Positions 1-10,623 of a stretch of 64,000 nt of DNA are shown in pieces (within the stretch, counting starts at the first letter, position 1; every line of letters starts with the position of its first letter). The position numbers were made by a program, and so were the translations under genes. Location: assembly GCA_012521405.1 (NCBI GenBank), contig JAAYMK010000124.1:1-64000 (forward strand), in the 5' to 3' direction. Origin of the DNA: Bacillota bacterium (GTDB lineage Bacteria > Bacillota > Dethiobacteria > Dethiobacterales > Dethiobacteraceae). Below the pieces are notes generated by a model. The model ran no database searches, was not told the origin of the DNA, and saw only the letters and a list, made by a program, of their open reading frames with translations.

Positions 1-14
1 CGAATTACATCCAT
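1..14 (-). CDS. possible start of a gene cut by the left window edge
   Basis: On the minus strand an ATG at 14 is preceded by AGGAGG (32-27) and a second GGAGG (26-22). Only four codons lie inside the window, so no product can be named. The call rests only on the ribosome-binding site and open frame. Confidence 0.3.
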
Positions 15-71
15 GAGGAACCTCCGCCTCCTTTTAGGGGGTATTCATTCTGCTAGAATGTGAGGTTCCTC
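15..71 (-). promoter_or_regulatory. hairpin overlapping the ribosome-binding site of the left-edge gene
   Basis: Bases 15-24 and 62-71 form a perfect 10-bp inverted repeat, and an inner 5-bp hairpin sits at 46-50/56-60. Read on the minus strand, the 3' arm of the outer stem directly touches the ATG at 14 and the purine-rich Shine-Dalgarno tract lies inside the closed loop, so the fold could mask translation initiation. On the plus strand the stem is followed by a T-rich tract and could instead act as a terminator. I recognise no known riboswitch class. Confidence 0.35.
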
Positions 72-125
72 TTTCTATTTTAAATAGATTTTTCCTTCAA
101 AAACCTATAGTAATTTTACACTAAC

Positions 126-374
126 TTATTGGGTGGGTTGATGGCAGCTTAAACAATTATCGTAATTGCCTGCCCCAAAGCGTTCATCATGAGAAGGGAT
201 AATACTGCCATGGCAGTTTAAACAGTCACTATATGTTCCAGTGGTTTCATGGGGTGTGGGGGGACCTGACGTTTGCTCCGGCTCCGGTTGCTTTTGCTTC
301 ATTCCCGCTCTGATATATAACCCCAGTAAGACTACCAAAACCAGTGCCAAAATAATAAATGTCCCTTTTTTCAT
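126..374 (-). CDS. small membrane-anchored dihaem c-type cytochrome
   Basis: An 82-residue protein with an N-terminal hydrophobic segment (residues about 4-22) followed by a proline/glutamate-rich linker and two haem c attachment motifs, CLNCH (51-55) and CLSCH (74-78). Extra histidines (42, 62) could be distal haem ligands. The hydrophobic segment has no clear cleavage site, so it probably anchors the haem domain outside the membrane, where it would carry electrons. I chose the ATG at 374 because GGAGGG lies just upstream; an upstream ATG at 446 would add 24 residues without a ribosome-binding site. It is divergent from the gene at 516. The electron donor and acceptor cannot be inferred from the neighbourhood. 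Confidence 0.75.
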   Translation of the reverse strand: MKKGTFIILALVLVVLLGLYIRAGMKQKQPEPEQTSGPPTPHETTGTYSDCLNCHGSIIPSHDERFGAGNYDNCLSCHQPTQ

Positions 375-446
375 ACTGCCCTCCGCAAAAATTTTTTTTA
401 TTATTTTACCCGGAAAAGAAAAAACAAACCAAAAAAACACTTTCAT

Positions 447-475
447 GATTTACTTTAGCTTTTCAATGATATAAT
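447..475 (+). promoter_or_regulatory. promoter of the HgdB-like gene pair
   Basis: A perfect TATAAT (470-475) with an extended TG element (TGA before it). The -35 region (GATTTA, 17-bp spacer) is poor, as is usual for extended -10 promoters. It lies about 40 bases before the start at 516. Confidence 0.5.
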
Positions 476-515
476 TTAGCAAGAAAGAAGTTCAAGCATT
501 AATGGAGAGAGACCC

Positions 516-1802
516 ATGAATAAACTTGTTAAAAAAATTGTCAAAACATTCGGGAATATTATTACAGCACAAGTAGCCATAAACCCCGTTCGCACCCGCA
601 AGCTGCTGGCGATAGTCTACGGGTTAAATGGCTGGCGCAATCTCCTTTGGGGAGGGAGCGGGCTGGAAGGAGCATATGCAAAGTTAGGAGCCGCTTTATC
701 CCGCTCAATTTGCAAATCTTTTTTACAGCCCGGGAATTCAGTAATGGTGAATATTTTCTTTCCCTGCGAGCTTCTTCACGCCCTCAACATCATCCCCATG
801 TTCCCGGAAGCATTGTCCGTATATCTTGTTAATTCCGCCTGTGAACAAGTTTTTGCCGAAGCGGCGGAAAATGCCGGTGTCCCGGAGAGCTTTTGCTCTT
901 ACCATAAAATTATGCTCGGCATGGCGGAAACCGGTGTGCTACCAAAGCCCCTCTTAATTACCAATACCACACTGGCCTGTGATGCAAACCGCCTTTCCTT
1001 CCGGCGCTTGGCGGAACACTACCAAATTCCGCATTTGGTGGTAGACATTCCGGACAAAATCAACAGCGAGGCGGAACATTATGTGGCAGAACAGCTGCGT
1101 GCCGTCACCGCCGCCCTGGAAGACTGCTGCAAAAAAAAATTGGCATGGGAGAAGTTGTGCGAGGCGATCAGTATAGCGGATCGCTCTCTCAAAAGCTACC
1201 AAGAATATTTGGAATTCCGCGGCCGCTGCTCCCTGCCCGTAACCATGAGCGGTGAATTGTACTCGCTCATTGCCACTCATGTTTTTCTCGGTACGCCGGA
1301 AAGCGAGGATTATCTTAATGCCCTCAGGCAGGCGGCGCAAAATGCACCTTTACCAAAGGCAGGAAAAAAGAGGCTACTTTGGCTGCATACACTGCCCAAT
1401 TGGCAGGAATCCCTGCAAACATTTTTTGCGCCAGACGGGCACTTTGAAATTGTGGGCTGCGACCTTACTTACGATGTTCTGGTTGACATGGATCCCCAAA
1501 GACCTTATGAGAGCATGGCCAGGCGTCTTCTCTACAATTTTAACAACGGCCCAGCCCAGCGGCGCATTGCAGCGGCGGCTCATTATGCTAAAAAATTACA
1601 AGCAGACGGTGTCCTGATTTTCTGTCACTGGGGATGCAAACAGACTATGGGGATGGCACTGCTGGCTAAAAGCATCCTGGAAGCGGAAGGCTTTCCCACA
1701 CTTGTCCTGGACGGCGACGGCTGTGATTCCCGCAATGTCTCAGACGGGCAGATGGTAACGCGGTTAAGCGCTTTTCTGGAGCAACTGGAGGAGAAAAAAT
1801 GA
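516..1802 (+). CDS. 2-hydroxyacyl-CoA dehydratase / double-cubane-type reductase subunit (HgdB family)
   Basis: A 428-residue protein of the HgdA/HgdB/BcrC superfamily, which binds iron-sulfur clusters through cysteines and receives a low-potential electron from an ATP-driven activase. Visible features are FFPCELL (Cys84), Cys109, Cys127, Cys155, and a C-terminal CHWGCKQ motif (Cys370, Cys374), typical of the family's cluster-binding core. The start is an ATG preceded by GGAGAG. It overlaps the next gene by 4 bases, so the two are probably translationally coupled and form one enzyme. Candidate activities are dehydration of a 2-hydroxyacyl-CoA or the poorly understood double-cubane reductases; no CoA-transferase gene lies nearby, which weakens a simple dehydratase assignment. 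Confidence 0.72.
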   Translation: MNKLVKKIVKTFGNIITAQVAINPVRTRKLLAIVYGLNGWRNLLWGGSGLEGAYAKLGAALSRSICKSFLQPGNSVMVNIFFPCELLHALNIIPMFPEALSVYLVNSACEQVFAEAAENAGVPESFCSYHKIMLGMAETGVLPKPLLITNTTLACDANRLSFRRLAEHYQIPHLVVDIPDKINSEAEHYVAEQLRAVTAALEDCCKKKLAWEKLCEAISIADRSLKSYQEYLEFRGRCSLPVTMSGELYSLIATHVFLGTPESEDYLNALRQAAQNAPLPKAGKKRLLWLHTLPNWQESLQTFFAPDGHFEIVGCDLTYDVLVDMDPQRPYESMARRLLYNFNNGPAQRRIAAAAHYAKKLQADGVLIFCHWGCKQTMGMALLAKSILEAEGFPTLVLDGDGCDSRNVSDGQMVTRLSAFLEQLEEKK

Positions 1803-3454
1803 TTGGCTACACTTGTAAATACACACCAGTGGAATTATTAAACGCCCTGGGGGCAAAGACAAAACTCTTAAACAATGAAGTTTTAGATTTTGCCGAGGCC
1901 GAAGTATTGACCCATACAAATCTTTGCTGCCATGCCAAAGCTTTTCTCCAGCAAAGTTTGCAGGTGGAAGAGCTTGTTCTGGTCAACTGCTGTGATGCTT
2001 TGCGTAGGGTATATGATGTACTGAAAGTGCAAGGTAAACATAAACTGCTGCCTTTAATTACTCTCCCCCATACTGACGACCCCTGTGCCCGCCGCCTCTT
2101 GCAACAGGAACTTTTGCAGCTTTATGAGTGGTACAGCGACCGTTACAATGCTAACTTTAACAGGCAGTTATTTATTGACGCCTGCAGGCAAGCGGCGGCT
2201 CCTGTGATAGACAAGCCGTTCCTTGCGGTCTTGGGAGCCAGAGTCAGTAGCCAAATGTTTACTTTTTTACAAGCAAAAACGCCCTATCCTCTGCTGGATT
2301 TGACTTGCAGCGGCAATAGATGGCTGGGAAACCTGCCGGACGACCTTGCAACCATGGATTTTACAGCACTTATGGACTGGTATGCCGGCGCCCTTCTCCG
2401 CCTTGTACCCTGCATGCGCATGACAAATGTGGCAGGTAGGCGGATTCTTTGGGAAAATGAAAATCTACGCGGCATTATTTATCATACAGTCAAATTTTGC
2501 GATTATTATGGTTTTGAGTACGCTAAACTGAAAAAAGAAACTACTCTGCCCCTTTTAAAGCTGGAATCGGATTATACTCCCCAGGCGTCAGGACAGTTTA
2601 CCACCCGCCTGGAAGCATTTATCGAAAGCATAACACCACAGCGCACTGCACTCCCGTTGCCAAAAGCAAAGGGCAAGAAACTTTATGCCGGCATTGACAG
2701 CGGCTCCACCACAACAAATATAGTGGTCTTAAATGAAGAGTACCAAATAGTGGCTTCTGCCACTGTCCGCACCGGGGCAAAGGTGGAAAAAAGCGCCCGG
2801 GCGGCCTTGGAAAAGGTTTGCCAAATCTTGCAGGCAGAAGTAGATGATTTTGCCGCCATTGTAGCCACAGGCTATGGTAGAAACAGTATTTCCTTTGCCG
2901 TTACCGCCGTGACGGAAATAACCTGTCACGCCCGGGGAGCCCATTTTCTCAACCCCCGCGTTCGTACCATTGTGGACATTGGTGGTCAGGATAGTAAGGT
3001 CATCTGCCTGGCCGGCGATGGCACGGTGACAAATTTCCTGATGAACGATAAGTGCGCCGCCGGCACGGGACGTTTCCTGGAAATGATGGCCCGCACCCTG
3101 GAAATGGAAATAGAAGAGTTAAGCACAATAGGACTTATTTGGCAGCATGATTTAACTATCTCCAGCATGTGCACCGTCTTTGCCGAATCTGAAGTCATCT
3201 CCCTTATTGCCGCCAACCACTGCACACCTGATATTGTGCACGGACTGAATAAAGCGGTGGCGGCCAAAACTGCTTCCATGATCAGCCGCGCCGGAGGCCG
3301 GGGGCCTTATATGATGACAGGAGGCGTGGCGCGCAATCTAGGTGTGGTGCGGGAATTGGAAAAGAAGCTGGGAGAGAAATTGTTGATCCCGGAAACGCCT
3401 GACCTATGTGGTGCCCTGGGTGCCGCCATACTGGCACGGGAACAAGAAAAGTAG
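1799..3454 (+). CDS. HgdB-like domain fused to ATP-dependent activase (BadF/BadG/HgdC type)
   Basis: A 551-residue fusion. Residues about 1-290 resemble an HgdB-type subunit, including the C-terminal KFCDYYGFEYAKLK and SGQFTTRLEAF regions. Residues about 295-551 are an ASKHA-fold activase: phosphate-1 loop GIDSGSTTTN, DIGGQDSK, and CAAGTGRF. Cys419 and Cys458 are 39 residues apart, the same spacing as the cluster-bridging cysteines of Acidaminococcus HgdC (127 and 166). In this family a [4Fe-4S] cluster held between two activase monomers fires electrons into the partner on ATP hydrolysis. Here activator and acceptor half-site are one polypeptide, and the gene at 516-1802 supplies the second subunit. 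The substrate is unknown. Confidence 0.78.
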   Translation: MIGYTCKYTPVELLNALGAKTKLLNNEVLDFAEAEVLTHTNLCCHAKAFLQQSLQVEELVLVNCCDALRRVYDVLKVQGKHKLLPLITLPHTDDPCARRLLQQELLQLYEWYSDRYNANFNRQLFIDACRQAAAPVIDKPFLAVLGARVSSQMFTFLQAKTPYPLLDLTCSGNRWLGNLPDDLATMDFTALMDWYAGALLRLVPCMRMTNVAGRRILWENENLRGIIYHTVKFCDYYGFEYAKLKKETTLPLLKLESDYTPQASGQFTTRLEAFIESITPQRTALPLPKAKGKKLYAGIDSGSTTTNIVVLNEEYQIVASATVRTGAKVEKSARAALEKVCQILQAEVDDFAAIVATGYGRNSISFAVTAVTEITCHARGAHFLNPRVRTIVDIGGQDSKVICLAGDGTVTNFLMNDKCAAGTGRFLEMMARTLEMEIEELSTIGLIWQHDLTISSMCTVFAESEVISLIAANHCTPDIVHGLNKAVAAKTASMISRAGGRGPYMMTGGVARNLGVVRELEKKLGEKLLIPETPDLCGALGAAILAREQEK

Positions 3455-3488
3455 AAGAAAGTAAAGCAAGCTTGCTAAAATTTCCCAA

Positions 3489-3523
3489 CTAAAAATAAAG
3501 GCGGCCGGAAATTTCCGGCCGCC
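3489..3523 (-). terminator. terminator of the pcrA-ligA transcript
   Basis: A 24-base perfect palindrome (3500-3523) forms a 9-bp GC-rich stem and is followed on the minus strand by a T-rich tract (3499-3489). It lies just after the ligA stop. Confidence 0.6.
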
Positions 3524-3538
3524 AGATTGTAGACAAAT

Positions 3539-3577
3539 CGCTATTTGGGCAGTTCCGCTTAAATAGCGGTTTATTTT
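3539..3577 (+). terminator. terminator of the HgdB-like operon
   Basis: Arms 3539-3546 and 3561-3568 pair perfectly (8 bp) and are followed on the plus strand by GTTTATTTTTT. It converges with and touches the end of ligA. Confidence 0.65.
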
Positions 3578-7724
<4,147 letters not shown>

Positions 7725-7754
7725 TTTTTCCTCCCCATAACGCACAAAAAACAT

Positions 7755-7770
7755 CAGCAATGCATTGCTG
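7755..7770. other. 16-base perfect palindrome upstream of pcrA
   Basis: The sequence CAGCAATGCATTGCTG is fully palindromic and lies about 30 bases before the pcrA start. It does not match the Gram-positive LexA box. It could be an operator or chance. Confidence 0.25.
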
Positions 7771-7806
7771 TCAGCTTACTCTTGCATCACCGTAGAGAAT
7801 TAGGGG

Positions 7807-7831
7807 ACAAAAAAAGCAGTTTATACTGCTT
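7807..7831 (-). terminator. terminator of yerC
   Basis: A 7-bp stem (7814-7820/7825-7831) with a 4-base loop, followed on the minus strand by seven T residues (7813-7807), 35 bases after the yerC stop. Confidence 0.75.
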
Positions 7832-7865
7832 AAATCTGCCCTTACCTATCCCCTTGAAGTAACTT

Positions 7866-8168
7866 TTATGGCTTCATCTCTTTACTTAAACGTTCCAAAA
7901 CCAGGCTGTAACCACCGGCACCATAATGCAAATAACGTTTTACACGGCTGATGGTTGCCGTGCTTGCTCCGGTATCTTTTTCTATTTGCTGGTAAGTATA
8001 GCCTTCATGCAGCATTTTTGCTACCTGAAACCTCTGCGCCATGGCTTTTAATTCATTGATGGTACAAACATCCTCAAAAAACTGGTAACATTCCTCTATG
8101 TTCTCTAAACGCAAAATGGCGTCAAAGAGCAAGTCCAGACTTTCATCCTTTATTTTCGGATTAACCAC
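7866..8168 (-). CDS. yerC: YerC/YecD-type TrpR-like DNA-binding protein
   Basis: A 100-residue helix-turn-helix protein of the Trp-repressor-like YerC family. The recognition region reads GYTYQQIEKDTGASTATISRVKR, split here by position: QQIEKDTGAS then TATISRVKR at about residues 60-80. The GTG at 8168 was chosen because it has a perfect GGAGGTGA 4 bases upstream and gives the usual family length; the longer frame to 8237 adds a lysine-rich stretch without a ribosome-binding site. In Firmicutes yerC commonly sits next to pcrA-ligA, as here, but its regulon is not settled. Its own terminator shows it is the last gene of its transcript. Confidence 0.85.
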   Translation of the reverse strand: MVNPKIKDESLDLLFDAILRLENIEECYQFFEDVCTINELKAMAQRFQVAKMLHEGYTYQQIEKDTGASTATISRVKRYLHYGAGGYSLVLERLSKEMKP

Positions 8169-8308
8169 GGTCTCACCTCCGGCAGAACTCATACTTTTAT
8201 TCGTGAAAGGCACAACTTTTTCCTTCTTGACAAGCATTTCCCGCCCCGGGCAAATTTAAACCTCTTAATATTATGAGTTTGACCAAGGGGCAGCATCTTA
8301 CCTAAAAT

Positions 8309-9142
8309 TTAATTCTCCTGCAGAATCTGCCTAGCCCCTGTCAGGGCGGCGTTAAAGATGGCTAGGCGGTCAAATCTTTTTGTATGATAGCCTGTATTTT
8401 TCGTGGTAGTCCGGCGGATCACAATTACTTCCGCATTTCCATCGCTTTGAAATGCCACGGTAATGTTTCTGCCGGCAGGGATTTTTTCCACATATTTGTG
8501 CAAACCAAAACCTTTCCGTGCCGGAATGACGCAATAAAAGTAGGGGTAGACGGTACCTTGCACTTGATTAAGATGGATTTGTCCCTGCAGCCCATAGAAA
8601 CCTTCCGGCTGCCCGGCAAAGTTCACTGTAAAACGTGCATCTACCGGCACACTTTTACCGCTTTGCTCCCGAGCCAGCAATAATGCCGGTACAAAAGTTT
8701 CGTTTATTTTTTTTACCAGCTTAAACTCTGCCTCCATCTCCATGATAATGGCGATTTTGCGCTGTAAGTTGTCCTGCGTGGATACCTTTCTTGTGCCGTT
8801 AAACCAAAGGGGAAAAAACAAAATCACCGCGTCCAAAAGGAAAATCAGCCCCACATGGGCACTGCCGTAAAGGGAAATCAGAAGAAAAAAAGTTATTGCT
8901 GCAGCACCTGCAGCCAGAAGAAAAATCAGCAATCCCAGGCCGTTTGTTATGTCTAAAGTATCCGCATTCCATTTTTTGATCCTGTCCCCGAGCCTTTTAA
9001 TTTCCTGGATGCGCTCCATATCCACAACTGTCCAGTTGCTGTCCTTTATATACTTTTCCAAGCGGATGCGATTGTCAAAGCCCTCCACCAGATTAAGGGC
9101 AGCAGCGCCAACTAAAAACAAGGCACCGGGAAAAACTCTCAT
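8309..9142 (-). CDS. membrane protein of unknown function (last gene of the repeat-protein locus)
   Basis: A 277-residue protein I do not recognise. It starts with a hydrophobic stretch (about 4-20), has two more membrane segments (about 68-110, LLIFLLAAGAA and IFLLDAVILFF), then a soluble C-terminal half of about 160 residues. The start has only a weak ribosome-binding site. Most striking, the frame continues upstream without shift: a single TAG at 9152-9154 and three codons separate it from the 46-residue frame at 9152-9292. Read through, the pair would be one protein of about 327 residues with a natural two-helix N-terminal hairpin. Its position suggests a role linked to the radical SAM system, such as export or anchoring, which is inference only. 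Confidence 0.6.
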   Translation of the reverse strand: MRVFPGALFLVGAAALNLVEGFDNRIRLEKYIKDSNWTVVDMERIQEIKRLGDRIKKWNADTLDITNGLGLLIFLLAAGAAAITFFLLISLYGSAHVGLIFLLDAVILFFPLWFNGTRKVSTQDNLQRKIAIIMEMEAEFKLVKKINETFVPALLLAREQSGKSVPVDARFTVNFAGQPEGFYGLQGQIHLNQVQGTVYPYFYCVIPARKGFGLHKYVEKIPAGRNITVAFQSDGNAEVIVIRRTTTKNTGYHTKRFDRLAIFNAALTGARQILQEN

Positions 9143-9151
9143 TATACTTAT

Positions 9152-9292
9152 CTAGGTCAGTAACCCGGCCGCTGCCAGCAGTATAAACCAGCGCATTCTG
9201 GTGGTATACGACAAGCCTTTAAACAGCAAAAACTGTACCTGGCCCTGCTTTTCCGGCGGCAAAAAAACAGAATTATGGATTCTTCGCCTCAT
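9152..9292 (-). CDS. 46-residue membrane peptide, coupled to the radical SAM gene; possibly the N-terminus of the next gene
   Basis: A short frame starting at the ATG 9292-9290, which overlaps the radical SAM stop as ATGA and has GGGGGAG just upstream. It is basic at the N-terminus (MRRRIHN) and hydrophobic at the C-terminus (FILLAAAGLL), ending at TAG. Because the following membrane gene is in exactly the same frame only 9 bases later, this is either a free small membrane protein or the first part of that gene interrupted by an amber codon. Confidence 0.5.
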   Translation of the reverse strand: MRRRIHNSVFLPPEKQGQVQFLLFKGLSYTTRMRWFILLAAAGLLT

Positions 9293-10623
9293 AATGCTCC
9301 CCCTTCCTGCAGCAATCCGCATGCCTGCCAGTAACTTTCCAGGTCGCCATAGCCGTGGCTTTGGAAATACAAAGGACAGGCTCCCTGGCAAAGGGCAAAA
9401 TGCTGGCACTTTTTACACAACGGCGGTGCAGCTTTTTTTTGGCGAATCCAGACACTCTGCTTTTGATACCAAATAGAAGTAAAACCTTCCGTAAGCAGGT
9501 TACCTAAAGGCATAGGCCAACTGGAACAGGGCAAAACATTACCTTGCGCATCTACAGATAAAAGCCCTTCACAAGCACTGCAACCTTTATTGCCAAAACC
9601 GGCCGCCACAGGATTAAAGAGACAAATTGGCGTAGGTGAATACCACATAAATTCCACACCGGCCGCGGCGGCAGCTTGCCTGATTTCCGCGATAATTTCA
9701 CCGATTTCTGTATAGCTGACTTTTAACTCTGCATCAGCACCGCGCCCCGCCGGTATCACCAAGTTGGCGGAAAATCTTTCGATACCGAGGCGGCGCACAA
9801 ATTCCGGGTAATCCGCCACTTTCTCTTTGTTGAGCCTATTAATGGTGATGTGAGGATGCACGCTCACCCCCGCTTCCTTTAATGCCTGCAGGCCGGCCAC
9901 GGAAGCGTCATGAGAACCGGGGACGCCGCTGATGGCATCATGTTCCTCCTGGCAAGCAGATTCAATGCTAACTTGGGCGGAAGCCAAACCGGCCCGCGCC
10001 AGTTCTCTGGCTTTCTGCCCACTGATAAGCGTACCGTTTGTAATCAAGTTTACCCTCATGCCGTTATTTTGCGCGGCATATTTGATCAAATCCGTCAGCT
10101 CCGCAAATAAAAGGGGCTCTCCCCCGGTAAAGGACACACTGGGTACTTCCGCTTCATAGCGGATAATATCCAGGACTTTTTTAAATCCCTTAAGATCCAG
10201 TTGATTTGCTTTTTTATTTTCCGTACAACCGGCATAACAAAAACGGCACTTAATATTACAGGCAGACGTCACAGCCACTTCCGACAAGACAGGCAGCTCA
10301 ATATAACCCAAGGTAAATTCACGCCTGATAATGGCCGGCGTTATATAGTTGTCACAAATTTCGTGATTCCACATTCGTGTCAGATCAAGAAAGAAACGTT
10401 CCAGCTGCTCCTCCGTTTCCGGCGCGTCCGCCCTGGCTTTAATTATGTCCAATACTGAACCGCCGCTTAAAATATGGGCGACAATCCTGGCTCCGGTAGT
10501 ATTAAGTTTAAAGGCCTCGTTGGGCATGCGAATCAGGACGTTATCCCGCAGGCGCAGATAAACGTACGGTTTAATCTGCCGCAAAAAATCGTCTACCCAA
10601 GCGAGGCGGTGTTTTTTTCTCAT
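9289..10623 (-). CDS. radical SAM/SPASM peptide-modifying enzyme with N-terminal PqqD-like (RRE) domain
   Basis: A 444-residue maturase. Residues about 20-90 resemble the PqqD/RRE peptide-recognition fold (FKLNTTGARIVAHIL). The radical SAM core has CNIKCRFC (Cys122, 126, 129) that holds the SAM-cleaving [4Fe-4S] cluster, and FTGGEPL downstream. The C-terminus is a full SPASM domain for auxiliary clusters: a CSAC...C region, then CKKCQHFALCQGAC, which fits C-x2-C-x5-C-x3-C, and a final Cys. Such enzymes crosslink or epimerise ribosomal peptides. Its ATG (10623) overlaps the stop of the Cys-His-Ser-Ala repeat gene as ATGA, with GGAGGTG 5 bases upstream, so substrate and enzyme are probably made together. 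The likely substrate is that repeat tail. Confidence 0.88.
   Translation of the reverse strand: MRKKHRLAWVDDFLRQIKPYVYLRLRDNVLIRMPNEAFKLNTTGARIVAHILSGGSVLDIIKARADAPETEEQLERFFLDLTRMWNHEICDNYITPAIIRREFTLGYIELPVLSEVAVTSACNIKCRFCYAGCTENKKANQLDLKGFKKVLDIIRYEAEVPSVSFTGGEPLLFAELTDLIKYAAQNNGMRVNLITNGTLISGQKARELARAGLASAQVSIESACQEEHDAISGVPGSHDASVAGLQALKEAGVSVHPHITINRLNKEKVADYPEFVRRLGIERFSANLVIPAGRGADAELKVSYTEIGEIIAEIRQAAAAAGVEFMWYSPTPICLFNPVAAGFGNKGCSACEGLLSVDAQGNVLPCSSWPMPLGNLLTEGFTSIWYQKQSVWIRQKKAAPPLCKKCQHFALCQGACPLYFQSHGYGDLESYWQACGLLQEGGAL

Noticed and set aside
9152-9154. Pyrrolysine at the TAG
   Set aside because: The protein is not a methylamine methyltransferase and no pyl genes are in view; a mutation, sequencing error or two proteins is more likely.
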